Positions 57,488 to 64,000 of a DNA stretch of 64,000 nucleotides are shown here, piece by piece (position 1 is the first letter of the stretch; each line of letters opens with the position of its first letter). The position numbers and the translations under genes were made by a program. This DNA comes from Microbacterium sp. CSI-V (lineage in GTDB: Bacteria; Actinomycetota; Actinomycetes; Actinomycetales; Microbacteriaceae): the NCBI RefSeq assembly GCF_001984105.1, contig NZ_MTQM01000009.1:186001-250000 (forward strand), in the 5' to 3' direction. The notes beneath the pieces were generated by a model that was not told the DNA's origin, searched no databases, and saw nothing but the letters and a program-made list of their open reading frames with translations.

Positions 57488-58204
57488 TCACCACCAGTGG
57501 TTGCTGGTCCAGAACGCGTACGCGCTCGCCCAGCTCCCGTACCGACCGGTGGCGTAGCCGGTGGCCCACCGCAGGTTGTCGACGGGGTCGTACCCGTTTC
57601 CGGGGACCTTGCTGCACGGGAGAGCCTGGACCAGCCCGCAGGCCCCGGACGAGCGGTTCGTGGCGTTCGGGTTCCAGCCGCTCTCGCGGCTGACGATGTA
57701 GTCGACGTAGCCCATGTCGGCGTCGGAGATCCCGGCGGCCGCCATCCATTCCGCGGGCGCACCTCCACCCGTGTAGTAGAGGGGGCCGCTGCTCCCCCCG
57801 CTCGAGGCGTCCGATCCCGTCGACGACTTCGTGGCCGTCGGCGTCGGAGTGGGCGTGGGCTTCGGCTTCACGTACACGTTGTAGCTCGACCGGTCGAGCG
57901 TCGGCGCCTGCTTCTCGCCCCCCGTGGAGACCTGCTGCGCGTCGTCGAGGCCCTCGGCGTAGAGGGTCACGGTCTTCGGCTCGTCGGCCTGGGCGCGCAG
58001 GATCGCCCCGCCCATCGGGCCCACGTAGGCGCCGGTGAACGCGAGCGCCGCGCAGGCGGCGAAGACCGTCACGACGCCGCGGCGACGCGACCAGTGCGGT
58101 CCGCGACGCCCGGACGGGGCCGGGTGCACGACGTCTGCCACGGCGTGGCCACGACGGGCCACACGCCGCGAAGAGGCACGCGTGAGATCGGATCCGGAAG
58201 TCAC
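57488..58204 (-). CDS. Lytic transglycosylase-like secreted protein
   Basis: 238 residues. Basic N-terminus R-R-V-A-R-R-G, a membrane/signal helix (about 42-64), a Lys/Pro/Thr spacer ([10 protein letters not shown]) and a C-terminal SLT-like domain: Y-I-V-S-R-E-S-G-W-N-P-N-A-T-N-x-S-S-G-A-C-G-L-V-Q-A-L-P (spelled singly) with the catalytic Glu and the typical S-G-A-x-G-L-x-Q. It likely trims peptidoglycan glycan strands. TAGACT (58215-58220) is ten bases from the GTG, giving a very short leader. Confidence 0.88.
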   Translation of the reverse strand: MTSGSDLTRASSRRVARRGHAVADVVHPAPSGRRGPHWSRRRGVVTVFAACAALAFTGAYVGPMGGAILRAQADEPKTVTLYAEGLDDAQQVSTGGEKQAPTLDRSSYNVYVKPKPTPTPTPTATKSSTGSDASSGGSSGPLYYTGGGAPAEWMAAAGISDADMGYVDYIVSRESGWNPNATNRSSGACGLVQALPCSKVPGNGYDPVDNLRWATGYATGRYGSWASAYAFWTSNHWW

Positions 58205-58251
58205 AGTGCGCTCGAGTCTACCGATCGGTTCGGCTGCAGGCTACGCGAGGG

Positions 58252-58818
58252 TCAGCCCACCGCGAGCATGACCTCGACGACGGCGTCCAGGACGGCGTCG
58301 ACCTGCGTCTCGCGGTAGCCTCCGCGCTGCACACGGAACGCGACGGAACGGACCTGCTCGGCCGTGATGGCGTCGCCCGTGGCGAGGTAACGCGCGATGC
58401 GGTCGGACACGATGTCGACCTCGCGGACGCTGTAGCCGTAGCGGAACACGCCGACGCGGTCGAACCGGCCCCCGCGCGGGCGGGAGAGGCGGTCGAGCAC
58501 GACCTGCGCGGTGTCGCGGGTCTCGGCGACCCAGGCGCGCGCACCGAGCCGTGAGAGGGCGTACTCGCGCTCTCGGGCGGCGAAGGCGTCCTCGACCCGT
58601 CCGAGGGCGGCATCCACCGGTCCGATCGCGTAGCCGCCCCGCACGAGCGGGAAGGATGCCGAGCGCACCTCGGTCGAGCGGAGGGCTCCGGGCTCATCGG
58701 CCTCGAACGCGTCGCGCGCCTTCTCGAGGAAGGTGTCGACGGCCCGCTTCTCGTAGCCCTTCTTGCGTCCGGGGGCGTCGGGGAAGGGCGTCGAGCGGTC
58801 GGTGCGGGTATCTGTCAT
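58252..58818 (-). CDS. Protein with four DivIVA-like G-Y-x-x-x-x-V-D repeats
   Basis: 188 residues. Four motifs at regular spacing: K-K-G-Y-E-K-R-A-V-D-T-F-L, R-G-G-Y-A-I-G-P-V-D-A-A-L, R-Y-G-Y-S-V-R-E-V-D-I-V-S and R-G-G-Y-R-E-T-Q-V-D-A-V-L. Each matches the DivI1A/DivIVA N-terminal motif that DivIVA/Wag31 uses for curved membranes, but here the repeats dominate and no long coiled coil is visible. It starts inside the cdsA stop (ATGA overlap), so it is co-expressed with phospholipid synthesis. Confidence 0.8.
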   Translation of the reverse strand: MTDTRTDRSTPFPDAPGRKKGYEKRAVDTFLEKARDAFEADEPGALRSTEVRSASFPLVRGGYAIGPVDAALGRVEDAFAAREREYALSRLGARAWVAETRDTAQVVLDRLSRPRGGRFDRVGVFRYGYSVREVDIVSDRIARYLATGDAITAEQVRSVAFRVQRGGYRETQVDAVLDAVVEVMLAVG

Positions 58819-59864
58819 GACGCTCCCAGGGGCGAGAGGAGGTAGTACATCGCCAGCGCTGCCGTCGCGGACGGGAGGATCGAGTCCAGGCGGTCGAGGA
58901 CTCCGCCATGCCCCGGCAGCCACGAACTCATGTCCTTGATGCCGAGGTCGCGCTTGAGCATCGACTCGCCGAGGTCGCCCACCGTAGCGGTGGCGAGCAC
59001 GACCGCGCCGAAGATGAGTCCGGTCCACCACGGCACCTGCAGCATGAACACGGCGAGGAGCACGCCCGCCGCGAGTGCGGCGACGCACGCGCCGGCGAAG
59101 CCCTCCCACGTCTTCTTCGGGCTGATCCGCGGGGCCATCGGATGCCGCCCGCCCCGACCGAACGTGAGGCCCGAGACGTACGCGCCCGTGTCGGCCACGA
59201 CCGCGAGCACCAGGAACGCCAGGACCCACCATTCACCGCCGTCCTGCGCGAGCAGGACCAGCGCCATGCTCGTCAGGAACGGGACGTAGAGCTGCACGAA
59301 CGCCGCGACGAGAACGTCGGCGAGCACCTCGGTGCGCGCTCTGCCGTCATTCGCGTGCAGTTGGGCGGTGAGGCGCCACACGATGACGAAGGCGACCGCG
59401 ACGAGCACGGCCACCCAATGCAGCCACAGGCCCGCGAGGAAGCCACTCGCCAGCAGGAGCACGCCCGCCGTCAGCTGGGGAACCACGTCGACCCGGCGTC
59501 CCGACACCTGGAGTGCGCGCGAGAACTCGAGGACGGCCAGCACCATCGCGCCGAGCGCGAAGAAGGCGAACAGCCACTTGACGAAGATGAGCGAGGCGAT
59601 GACGACGACGCCGATCGCGACGCCGATCAGGCTGGCCACGATCAGGTCGCGGCCCGTGCGCTGCTTGATGCGCTCGTTGGCCTGGTCGAACTCCGCGCGC
59701 GCGTGAGCGATGTGCTGCTCGGCATCCGTCCGCATGGCGCGCAACTGCGACTCGATCGCGGTCACGGTCTCACCGGTGGGAGGCGTGCGCCGCGCGGCGT
59801 CGCTCCTCCGTCCGGAGGGCGACTCGGCGGGCGCCGTCACATCGTCGTCGGGGGCCTGGGGCAT
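58815..59864 (-). CDS. cdsA: Phosphatidate cytidylyltransferase
   Basis: 349 residues. Makes CDP-diacylglycerol from phosphatidate and CTP. About eight helices after a Pro/charged cytoplasmic N-terminus (1-75), with the CDS signature S-P-K-K-T-W-E-G-F-A-G and G-D-L-G-E-S-M-L-K-R-D-L-G-I-K-D-M-S-S-W-L-P-G-H-G-G (single letters) near the C-terminus, containing the metal and catalytic acids. Three bases after the frr stop; last of the rpsB-tsf-pyrH-frr-cdsA series, then overlapped by the DivIVA-like gene. Confidence 0.95.
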   Translation of the reverse strand: MPQAPDDDVTAPAESPSGRRSDAARRTPPTGETVTAIESQLRAMRTDAEQHIAHARAEFDQANERIKQRTGRDLIVASLIGVAIGVVVIASLIFVKWLFAFFALGAMVLAVLEFSRALQVSGRRVDVVPQLTAGVLLLASGFLAGLWLHWVAVLVAVAFVIVWRLTAQLHANDGRARTEVLADVLVAAFVQLYVPFLTSMALVLLAQDGGEWWVLAFLVLAVVADTGAYVSGLTFGRGGRHPMAPRISPKKTWEGFAGACVAALAAGVLLAVFMLQVPWWTGLIFGAVVLATATVGDLGESMLKRDLGIKDMSSWLPGHGGVLDRLDSILPSATAALAMYYLLSPLGAS

Positions 59865-59867
59865 GGG

Positions 59868-60422
59868 TCAGACCTCGAGCAGCTCGGCCTCTTTGCGCTT
59901 GAGCGCCTCGTCGATGGCGTCGACGTGCGCACGGGTCACACCGTCGAGCTCCTTCTCGGCGCGCACCAGCTCGTCTTCTCCGACGTCGCTCTTGAGCGCA
60001 TCGAGGTCGTCCTTCGCCTTGCGGCGGAGGTTGCGCACCTGCACCTTCGCGTCCTCGCCCTTGCCGCGCACGATCTTGACGTACTCCTTGCGACGATCCT
60101 CCGTCAGCTCGGGCATCGTCACGCGGACGATGTTGCCGTCGTTCGTGGGGTTGACGCCGAGGTTCGGCATGTCGCGGATGGCCTGCTCGATGGCCTTGAG
60201 CGCCGACTTGTCGTAGGGGTTCACCACGAGCGTGCGGGCCTCGGGGTTGTTGAGGGAGGCGAGCTGAGCGAGGGGCGTCGGAGAGCCGTAGTAGTCGACC
60301 AGGACCTTCTGGAACATCTGGGGGTTCGCGCGCCCGGTGCGGACGGTCGCGAAGTCCTCCTTGGCGGCCTCGACGGCGCGATCCATGCGCGCTCCGGCAT
60401 CGGCGAGGACATCGGCGATCAC
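59868..60422 (-). CDS. frr: Ribosome recycling factor
   Basis: 184 residues. With EF-G splits post-termination ribosomes. R-T-G-R-A-N-P and D-Y-Y-G-S-P-T-P-L form the conserved helix ends, and [17 protein letters not shown] the later helix. GTG start with GGAG five bases upstream; TAGACT (60452-60457) gives a candidate promoter between pyrH and frr. Confidence 0.97.
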   Translation of the reverse strand: MIADVLADAGARMDRAVEAAKEDFATVRTGRANPQMFQKVLVDYYGSPTPLAQLASLNNPEARTLVVNPYDKSALKAIEQAIRDMPNLGVNPTNDGNIVRVTMPELTEDRRKEYVKIVRGKGEDAKVQVRNLRRKAKDDLDALKSDVGEDELVRAEKELDGVTRAHVDAIDEALKRKEAELLEV

Positions 60423-60463
60423 GGTGACTCCATTCGTTGAAACTGAGGTCCCAGTCTAGTCGC

Positions 60464-60490
60464 GCGCGGGCCCGGAACCCGGGCCCGCGC
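60464..60490 (-). terminator. Hairpin after pyrH
   Basis: 12-bp stem GCGCGGGCCCGG/CCGGGCCCGCGC with a 3-nt loop just past the pyrH stop. No T-run; may attenuate rather than stop read-through into frr. Confidence 0.6.
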
Positions 60491-60496
60491 CGCGCG

Positions 60497-61216
60497 TCAC
60501 GAAGTGACGAGCGTACCGATGGTCTCGCCGAGCAGGGCGCGGGTGACGTTGCCGGCGGGCTCCATGCCGAACACCCGCATGTCCATCCCGTTGTCCATGC
60601 AGAGGCTGAACGCGGTCGAGTCCACGACCTTCAGACCCTTCTGCAGCGCGTCGCCGTAGGTGAGGTGGTCGAGCTTCGTCGCGGACGGGTCTACGCGCGG
60701 GTCGGCCGTGTAGACGCCGTCGACGCCGTTCTTGGCCACGAGCACCTCGGACGCACCGATCTCGAGCGCACGCTGCGCGGCGACGGTGTCGGTCGAGAAG
60801 TACGGCAGGCCGGCACCCGCGCCGAAGATCACGACGCGACCCTTCTCCATGTGCCGCTGGGCGCGGCGGGGGATGTAGGGCTCGGCGACCTGGGTCATCG
60901 AGATCGCGGACTGCACGCGCGTGGCGGCCCCCGCCTGCTCGAGGAAGTCCTGCAGGGCGAGGGCGTTCATCACGGTGCCGAGCATGCCCATGTAGTCGGC
61001 GCGGCCGCGGTCCATGCCGCGCTGGCTGAGTTCGGCGCCCCGGAAGAAGTTGCCACCGCCCACGACGATCGCGATCTCCACGCGATCCACCGCCTCGGCG
61101 ATCTCCCGGGCGATCTGGCTGACGACGTCGGGGTTGACCCCGAGCTGTCCCCCACCGAAAGCCTCACCGGACAGTTTGAGCAGAACGCGGCGGCGCCGGG
61201 TCGCTTCATCGATCAC
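60497..61216 (-). CDS. pyrH: UMP kinase
   Basis: 239 residues. Phosphorylates UMP to UDP; amino-acid-kinase fold. [12 protein letters not shown] (phosphate site), [22 protein letters not shown], and [12 protein letters not shown] are diagnostic. GTG start behind GAGAGGA; TAGTTT (61241-61246) is a candidate -10. Confidence 0.97.
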   Translation of the reverse strand: MIDEATRRRRVLLKLSGEAFGGGQLGVNPDVVSQIAREIAEAVDRVEIAIVVGGGNFFRGAELSQRGMDRGRADYMGMLGTVMNALALQDFLEQAGAATRVQSAISMTQVAEPYIPRRAQRHMEKGRVVIFGAGAGLPYFSTDTVAAQRALEIGASEVLVAKNGVDGVYTADPRVDPSATKLDHLTYGDALQKGLKVVDSTAFSLCMDNGMDMRVFGMEPAGNVTRALLGETIGTLVTS

Positions 61217-61288
61217 GTGTCATGTCCTCTCGTCGGGTTCAAACTATCTCCCCCGCCGACGCGACCGATACGCCACGCGCGCAGGGAA

Positions 61289-61320
61289 AAGGCCCGGGAT
61301 GCCATGGCATCCCGGGCCTT
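61289..61320 (-). terminator. Terminator of rpsB-tsf (perfect palindrome with GGATGCC word)
   Basis: A perfect 32-nt palindrome of AAGGCCCGGGATGCC and its complement around a central AT, followed on the minus strand by TTTTCCC. It separates tsf from pyrH. Confidence 0.9.
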
Positions 61321-61331
61321 GTCATCGGTGC

Positions 61332-62159
61332 TTACGCGCCGACCTTGAAGCGGGCGAAGTCGGTCAGGGTGAGACCGGCGTCGGACGCGACCTTCGCGAC
61401 GGACAGCTTGTTGTCCTTCGCGTAGTCCTGGTCGAGCAGCGCGACCTGCTTGAAGAACGCGTTCACGCGGCCCTCGACGATCTTCGGCAGCGCGGCCTCG
61501 GGCTTGCCCTCGTTGCGGGAGATCTCGGTGACGATCTCGCGCTCCTTCTCGACGTCGGCCTCGGGCACGTCGTCACGGGTGAGGAACGAGGGGTTGGCGA
61601 AGGAGATGTGCTGCGCGATCGAGCGAGCCGTCTCCGCGTCGTCGCCGGTGTAGGCGAGGACGACGCCGACCTGCGGCGGGAGGTCCTTGCTGGTCTTGTG
61701 CAGGTAGACCTCGAACTTGTCGCCGCGGATGGTGCGGACGCGACGGAGCTCGACCTTCTCGCCGATGATCGCGGCCTCGTCCGAGATGAGCTGCTCGACG
61801 GTCTGGCCGTCGGCGTCGGCGGCGAGGGCGGCCTCGACCGAGTCGGCACCGGCGGCGGCGGCCGCGGCGACGACCTTGTCGGCCAGCGCGATGAAGCGGT
61901 CGTTCTTGGCGACGAAGTCGGTCTCGCAGGCGAGCTCGAGCAGCGTCACGGCGCCCTCGGTCTCGCGGGCGGTGACGAGACCCTCGCTCGTGGAGCGGTC
62001 GGCGCGCTTGGCGTTACCCTTCGCGCCCTTGAGGCGCAGGATCTCGACGGCCTTCTCGACGTCGCCGTCGGCCTCTTCGAGCGCCTTCTTGGTGTCGACC
62101 ATGCCGGTGCCGAGCTGCTCGCGCAGGGCCTTGATGTCGGCGATCGTGAAGTTTGCCAT
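61332..62159 (-). CDS. tsf: Elongation factor Ts
   Basis: 275 residues. Nucleotide exchange factor for EF-Tu. L-R-E-Q-L-G-T-G-M-V-D-T-K-K-A-L (signature 1, N-terminal UBA-like) and L-L-E-L-A-C-E-T-D-F-V-A-K-N-D (with the T-D-F-V that contacts EF-Tu). ATG 62159 lies about ten bases after GGAG. Follows rpsB; the 131-nt gap holds a small GC hairpin (62268-62285) and no gene. Confidence 0.98.
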   Translation of the reverse strand: MANFTIADIKALREQLGTGMVDTKKALEEADGDVEKAVEILRLKGAKGNAKRADRSTSEGLVTARETEGAVTLLELACETDFVAKNDRFIALADKVVAAAAAAGADSVEAALAADADGQTVEQLISDEAAIIGEKVELRRVRTIRGDKFEVYLHKTSKDLPPQVGVVLAYTGDDAETARSIAQHISFANPSFLTRDDVPEADVEKEREIVTEISRNEGKPEAALPKIVEGRVNAFFKQVALLDQDYAKDNKLSVAKVASDAGLTLTDFARFKVGA

Positions 62160-62290
62160 GGTGTGGCGTCTCCTAAGTCGTTGGTGGTTCTGATGTGAGC
62201 TCGGCGGGGCCGCGCGCACCCCTGGGGGCGCGTACGACCCCGCCGGATCGTAGCCTGTGCGGGTGACGCCGCGGTGTCGCGGCGGCGCGC

Positions 62291-63196
62291 TTACTTGCTG
62301 TCGGTGGCCTCGGCGTCGGCGACCTCGGCGGTCTCCTCGCCGGACTCGGCGGCGACGGCCTCGTCGTGGGCCTCGGCGCCTGCGGCGTCGTCAGCGGACT
62401 CGGTCGCGGCCTCGACGGCCTCTGCACCGGTCTCGGCGGGGGTCTCGAGCAGCTCGCGCTCCCACTCGGCGAGGGGCTCGGCGGCCTCGTCCTCACCGGC
62501 GGGCTGGTGGCGCTGGATGAGGCCCTCGGCGGCGGCGTCGGCGATGATGCGGGTGAGCAGGCTCACCGAGCGGATCGCGTCGTCGTTGCCGGGGATCGGG
62601 TACTGGAACTCGTCGGGGTCGGCGTTGGTGTCGAGGATGCCGATCACGGGGATGCCGAGCTTCTTGGCCTCGTCGATGGCGAGGTGCTCGCGCTTGGCGT
62701 CGACGACCCAGATCGCCGAGGGGGTCTTCTGCAGGTTGCGGATACCACCGAGCGACTTGTGCAGCTTGTCGAGCTCGCGCTTCTTGAGCAGGAGCTCCTT
62801 CTTGGTGAAGCCGCTCTCGGCCGGGTTCTCGTAGTCGAGCTCCTCGAGCTCCTTCATGCGAGCGAGGCGCTTGGAGACGGTCGAGAAGTTGGTGAGGAGG
62901 CCACCGAGCCAGCGCTGGTTCACGTAGGGCTGGCCCACACGGGTCGCCTGCTCGGCGAGGACTTCCTGCGCCTGCTTCTTGGTGCCGACGAAGAGGATGG
63001 TGCCGCCGTGCGCGACGGTCTCCTTGACGAACTCGTAGGCCTTGTCGATGTACGACAGCGACTGCTGGAGGTCGATGATGTGGATGCCGGAGCGCTCGGT
63101 GAGGATGAAGCGCTTGACCTTCGGGTTCCACCGACGGGTCTGGTGTCCGAAGTGAACGCCGCTGTCGAGCAGCTGGCGGATGGTGACGACGGCCAT
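62291..63196 (-). CDS. rpsB: 30S ribosomal protein S2
   Basis: 301 residues. Start [23 protein letters not shown], given letter by letter, then [10 protein letters not shown] and [12 protein letters not shown]. The body is canonical; a long Glu/Ala-rich C-terminal tail (about 245-301) is typical of actinobacteria. ATG follows AGGAG at eight bases. A long GC-rich leader lies upstream. Confidence 0.98.
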   Translation of the reverse strand: MAVVTIRQLLDSGVHFGHQTRRWNPKVKRFILTERSGIHIIDLQQSLSYIDKAYEFVKETVAHGGTILFVGTKKQAQEVLAEQATRVGQPYVNQRWLGGLLTNFSTVSKRLARMKELEELDYENPAESGFTKKELLLKKRELDKLHKSLGGIRNLQKTPSAIWVVDAKREHLAIDEAKKLGIPVIGILDTNADPDEFQYPIPGNDDAIRSVSLLTRIIADAAAEGLIQRHQPAGEDEAAEPLAEWERELLETPAETGAEAVEAATESADDAAGAEAHDEAVAAESGEETAEVADAEATDSK

Positions 63197-63511
63197 GGTC
63201 GTACTCCTGTTCTGAGGCGCTCTCGCGCCGTGGTTGCGGTTGTTTCGCGCCGATCGAGGGACCGGCGAGCCTGGTGCCCGGCGCACACCCGCCTTCCGCC
63301 GGAGCGGAGGACCGTGGGGTGTGGATGCCGCGCGGTGCGCTGACCCGGGGGCCAGTGCGGTGCGCTGTGGGCACGCGGAGTCATCCCGATGTACGAGATG
63401 CGTCCTCCAGCATACAGGACACCTCCTCCCCACGAGGTCCGATCCGCGCCCCGCCCACCGAACGGGGGATGCCGCGTACCGGCTCGTCGTCGCGCCGGGC
63501 ACGCTGCACTC
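63197..63511 (-). promoter_or_regulatory. Intergenic region and putative rpsB leader
   Basis: 315 nt without a gene between divergent rpsB and the M23 gene. On the minus strand TATGCT (63409-63414) is the best -10, giving a leader of about 205 nt. Two direct copies of GCGGTGCGCTG (63332-63342, 63357-63367) and a TCCGC/GCGGA stem near 63295 suggest structured RNA, possibly for S2 autoregulation. No -35 recognised. Confidence 0.4.
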
Positions 63512-64000
63512 ATGAGGACTCGTTTCACCGGTCGGCTGTCGCGGATGTCGGCATCCATCGCGGTCCTGCTGCTCGCCCTGGGCACCACCGCGGCGGATGC
63601 CGCCGAGCGCGACCCGCTCGCGGACCGGGGCTGGGCGTGGCCGGTCGCGGTGGTGCGGGTGGTGCGTCCGTTCGAGGCGCCCCCGGGCCCGTACGCCGCG
63701 GGCCATCGCGGCGTGGACCTCGGCGACGTCGAGCGCGTCCGCTCCCCCGCTCCCGGACGGGTGGCGTTCACGGGAGAGGTGGCCGGGCGCCCCGTCGTCA
63801 CGATCGACCACGGCGACGGCCTCGTGACGACGTTCGAGCCCGTCACGACGGTGCTCGGCGTGGGAGATCCCGTCGCGCGCGGCGACCCGATCGGCGAGGT
63901 AGCGGCGGGCGGCCACGTCGCGGGTGGTGCGGTGCACTTCGGTGTGCGGTGGAACGGCGAGTACGTCAACCCGCTGCGGTTGCTGGGCGGGGTGCCCCGC
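63512..64000 (+). CDS. M23 family metallopeptidase (cut by window end)
   Basis: 163 residues visible. Signal peptide (R-T-R-F-T-G-R, hydrophobic 13-27, A-D-A-A) then a peptidoglycan endopeptidase domain: H65-R-G-V-D69-L for the first zinc ligands, [21 protein letters not shown], and A-V-H-F-G-V-R for the last His. The gene is read at the right edge without a stop. Its position divergent from rpsB is the usual actinobacterial order. Confidence 0.88.
   Translation, partial: MRTRFTGRLSRMSASIAVLLLALGTTAADAAERDPLADRGWAWPVAVVRVVRPFEAPPGPYAAGHRGVDLGDVERVRSPAPGRVAFTGEVAGRPVVTIDHGDGLVTTFEPVTTVLGVGDPVARGDPIGEVAAGGHVAGGAVHFGVRWNGEYVNPLRLLGGVPR

Overview
The window is chromosomal DNA of a high-GC actinobacterium. 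Codon use, gene order, actinobacterial family versions (iron-sulfur ferrochelatase, GlgE, GatCAB, EttA) and close resemblance to known proteins point to the family Microbacteriaceae, most likely Microbacterium. There is no rRNA, insertion sequence, prophage, CRISPR array or plasmid module. Apart from two copies of a 64-bp palindromic element, it reads as a stable core-genome segment. It holds four tRNA genes and about 58 protein genes, cut at both ends (trigger factor at the left edge, an M23 peptidase at the right).

Layout. 1-10 kb: trigger factor, tRNA-Pro, tRNA-Gly, small membrane and stand-alone genes, a 1601-residue secreted repeat protein, an ACR3-like transporter, a membrane-anchored clan GH-A glycosidase and a gamma-carbonic anhydrase. 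10-28 kb: Dps with iron-box-like sites, an amidohydrolase/PaiB pair, Nei-RpiB, coproporphyrin ferrochelatase, aminopeptidase N, an ABC exporter, an MscS channel coupled to a truncated haemoglobin, two thioesterases, EttA, a lipoprotein and an SSB paralogue. 28-43 kb: a MocR regulator divergent from a YczE membrane protein, tRNA-Arg, oligoribonuclease, tRNA-His, metallopeptidase-ClpS-DUF2017, a P-loop kinase, a YtfJ-like protein, DNA polymerase IV, the gatCAB operon, an acyl-CoA ligase and LigA. 43-53 kb: MnmA with its sulfur donor cysteine desulfurase, then GlgX, GlgE and GlgB of alpha-glucan metabolism. 52-64 kb: thioredoxin-TPR protein plus a large membrane protein, AI-2E transporter, hydrolase, lytic transglycosylase, DivIVA-like protein, then the classic rpsB-tsf-pyrH-frr-cdsA cluster (minus strand) with an M23 peptidase divergent from rpsB.

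Expression signals follow a clear rule. Nineteen genes have a TANNNT -10 box ending 6 or 7 nt before the start codon, so their mRNAs are probably leaderless. The others have a Shine-Dalgarno site or are coupled by 4-nt (ATGA/GTGA) or TGATG overlaps. The word GGATGCC/GGCATCC is strikingly frequent in genes and forms the stems of several terminator hairpins.
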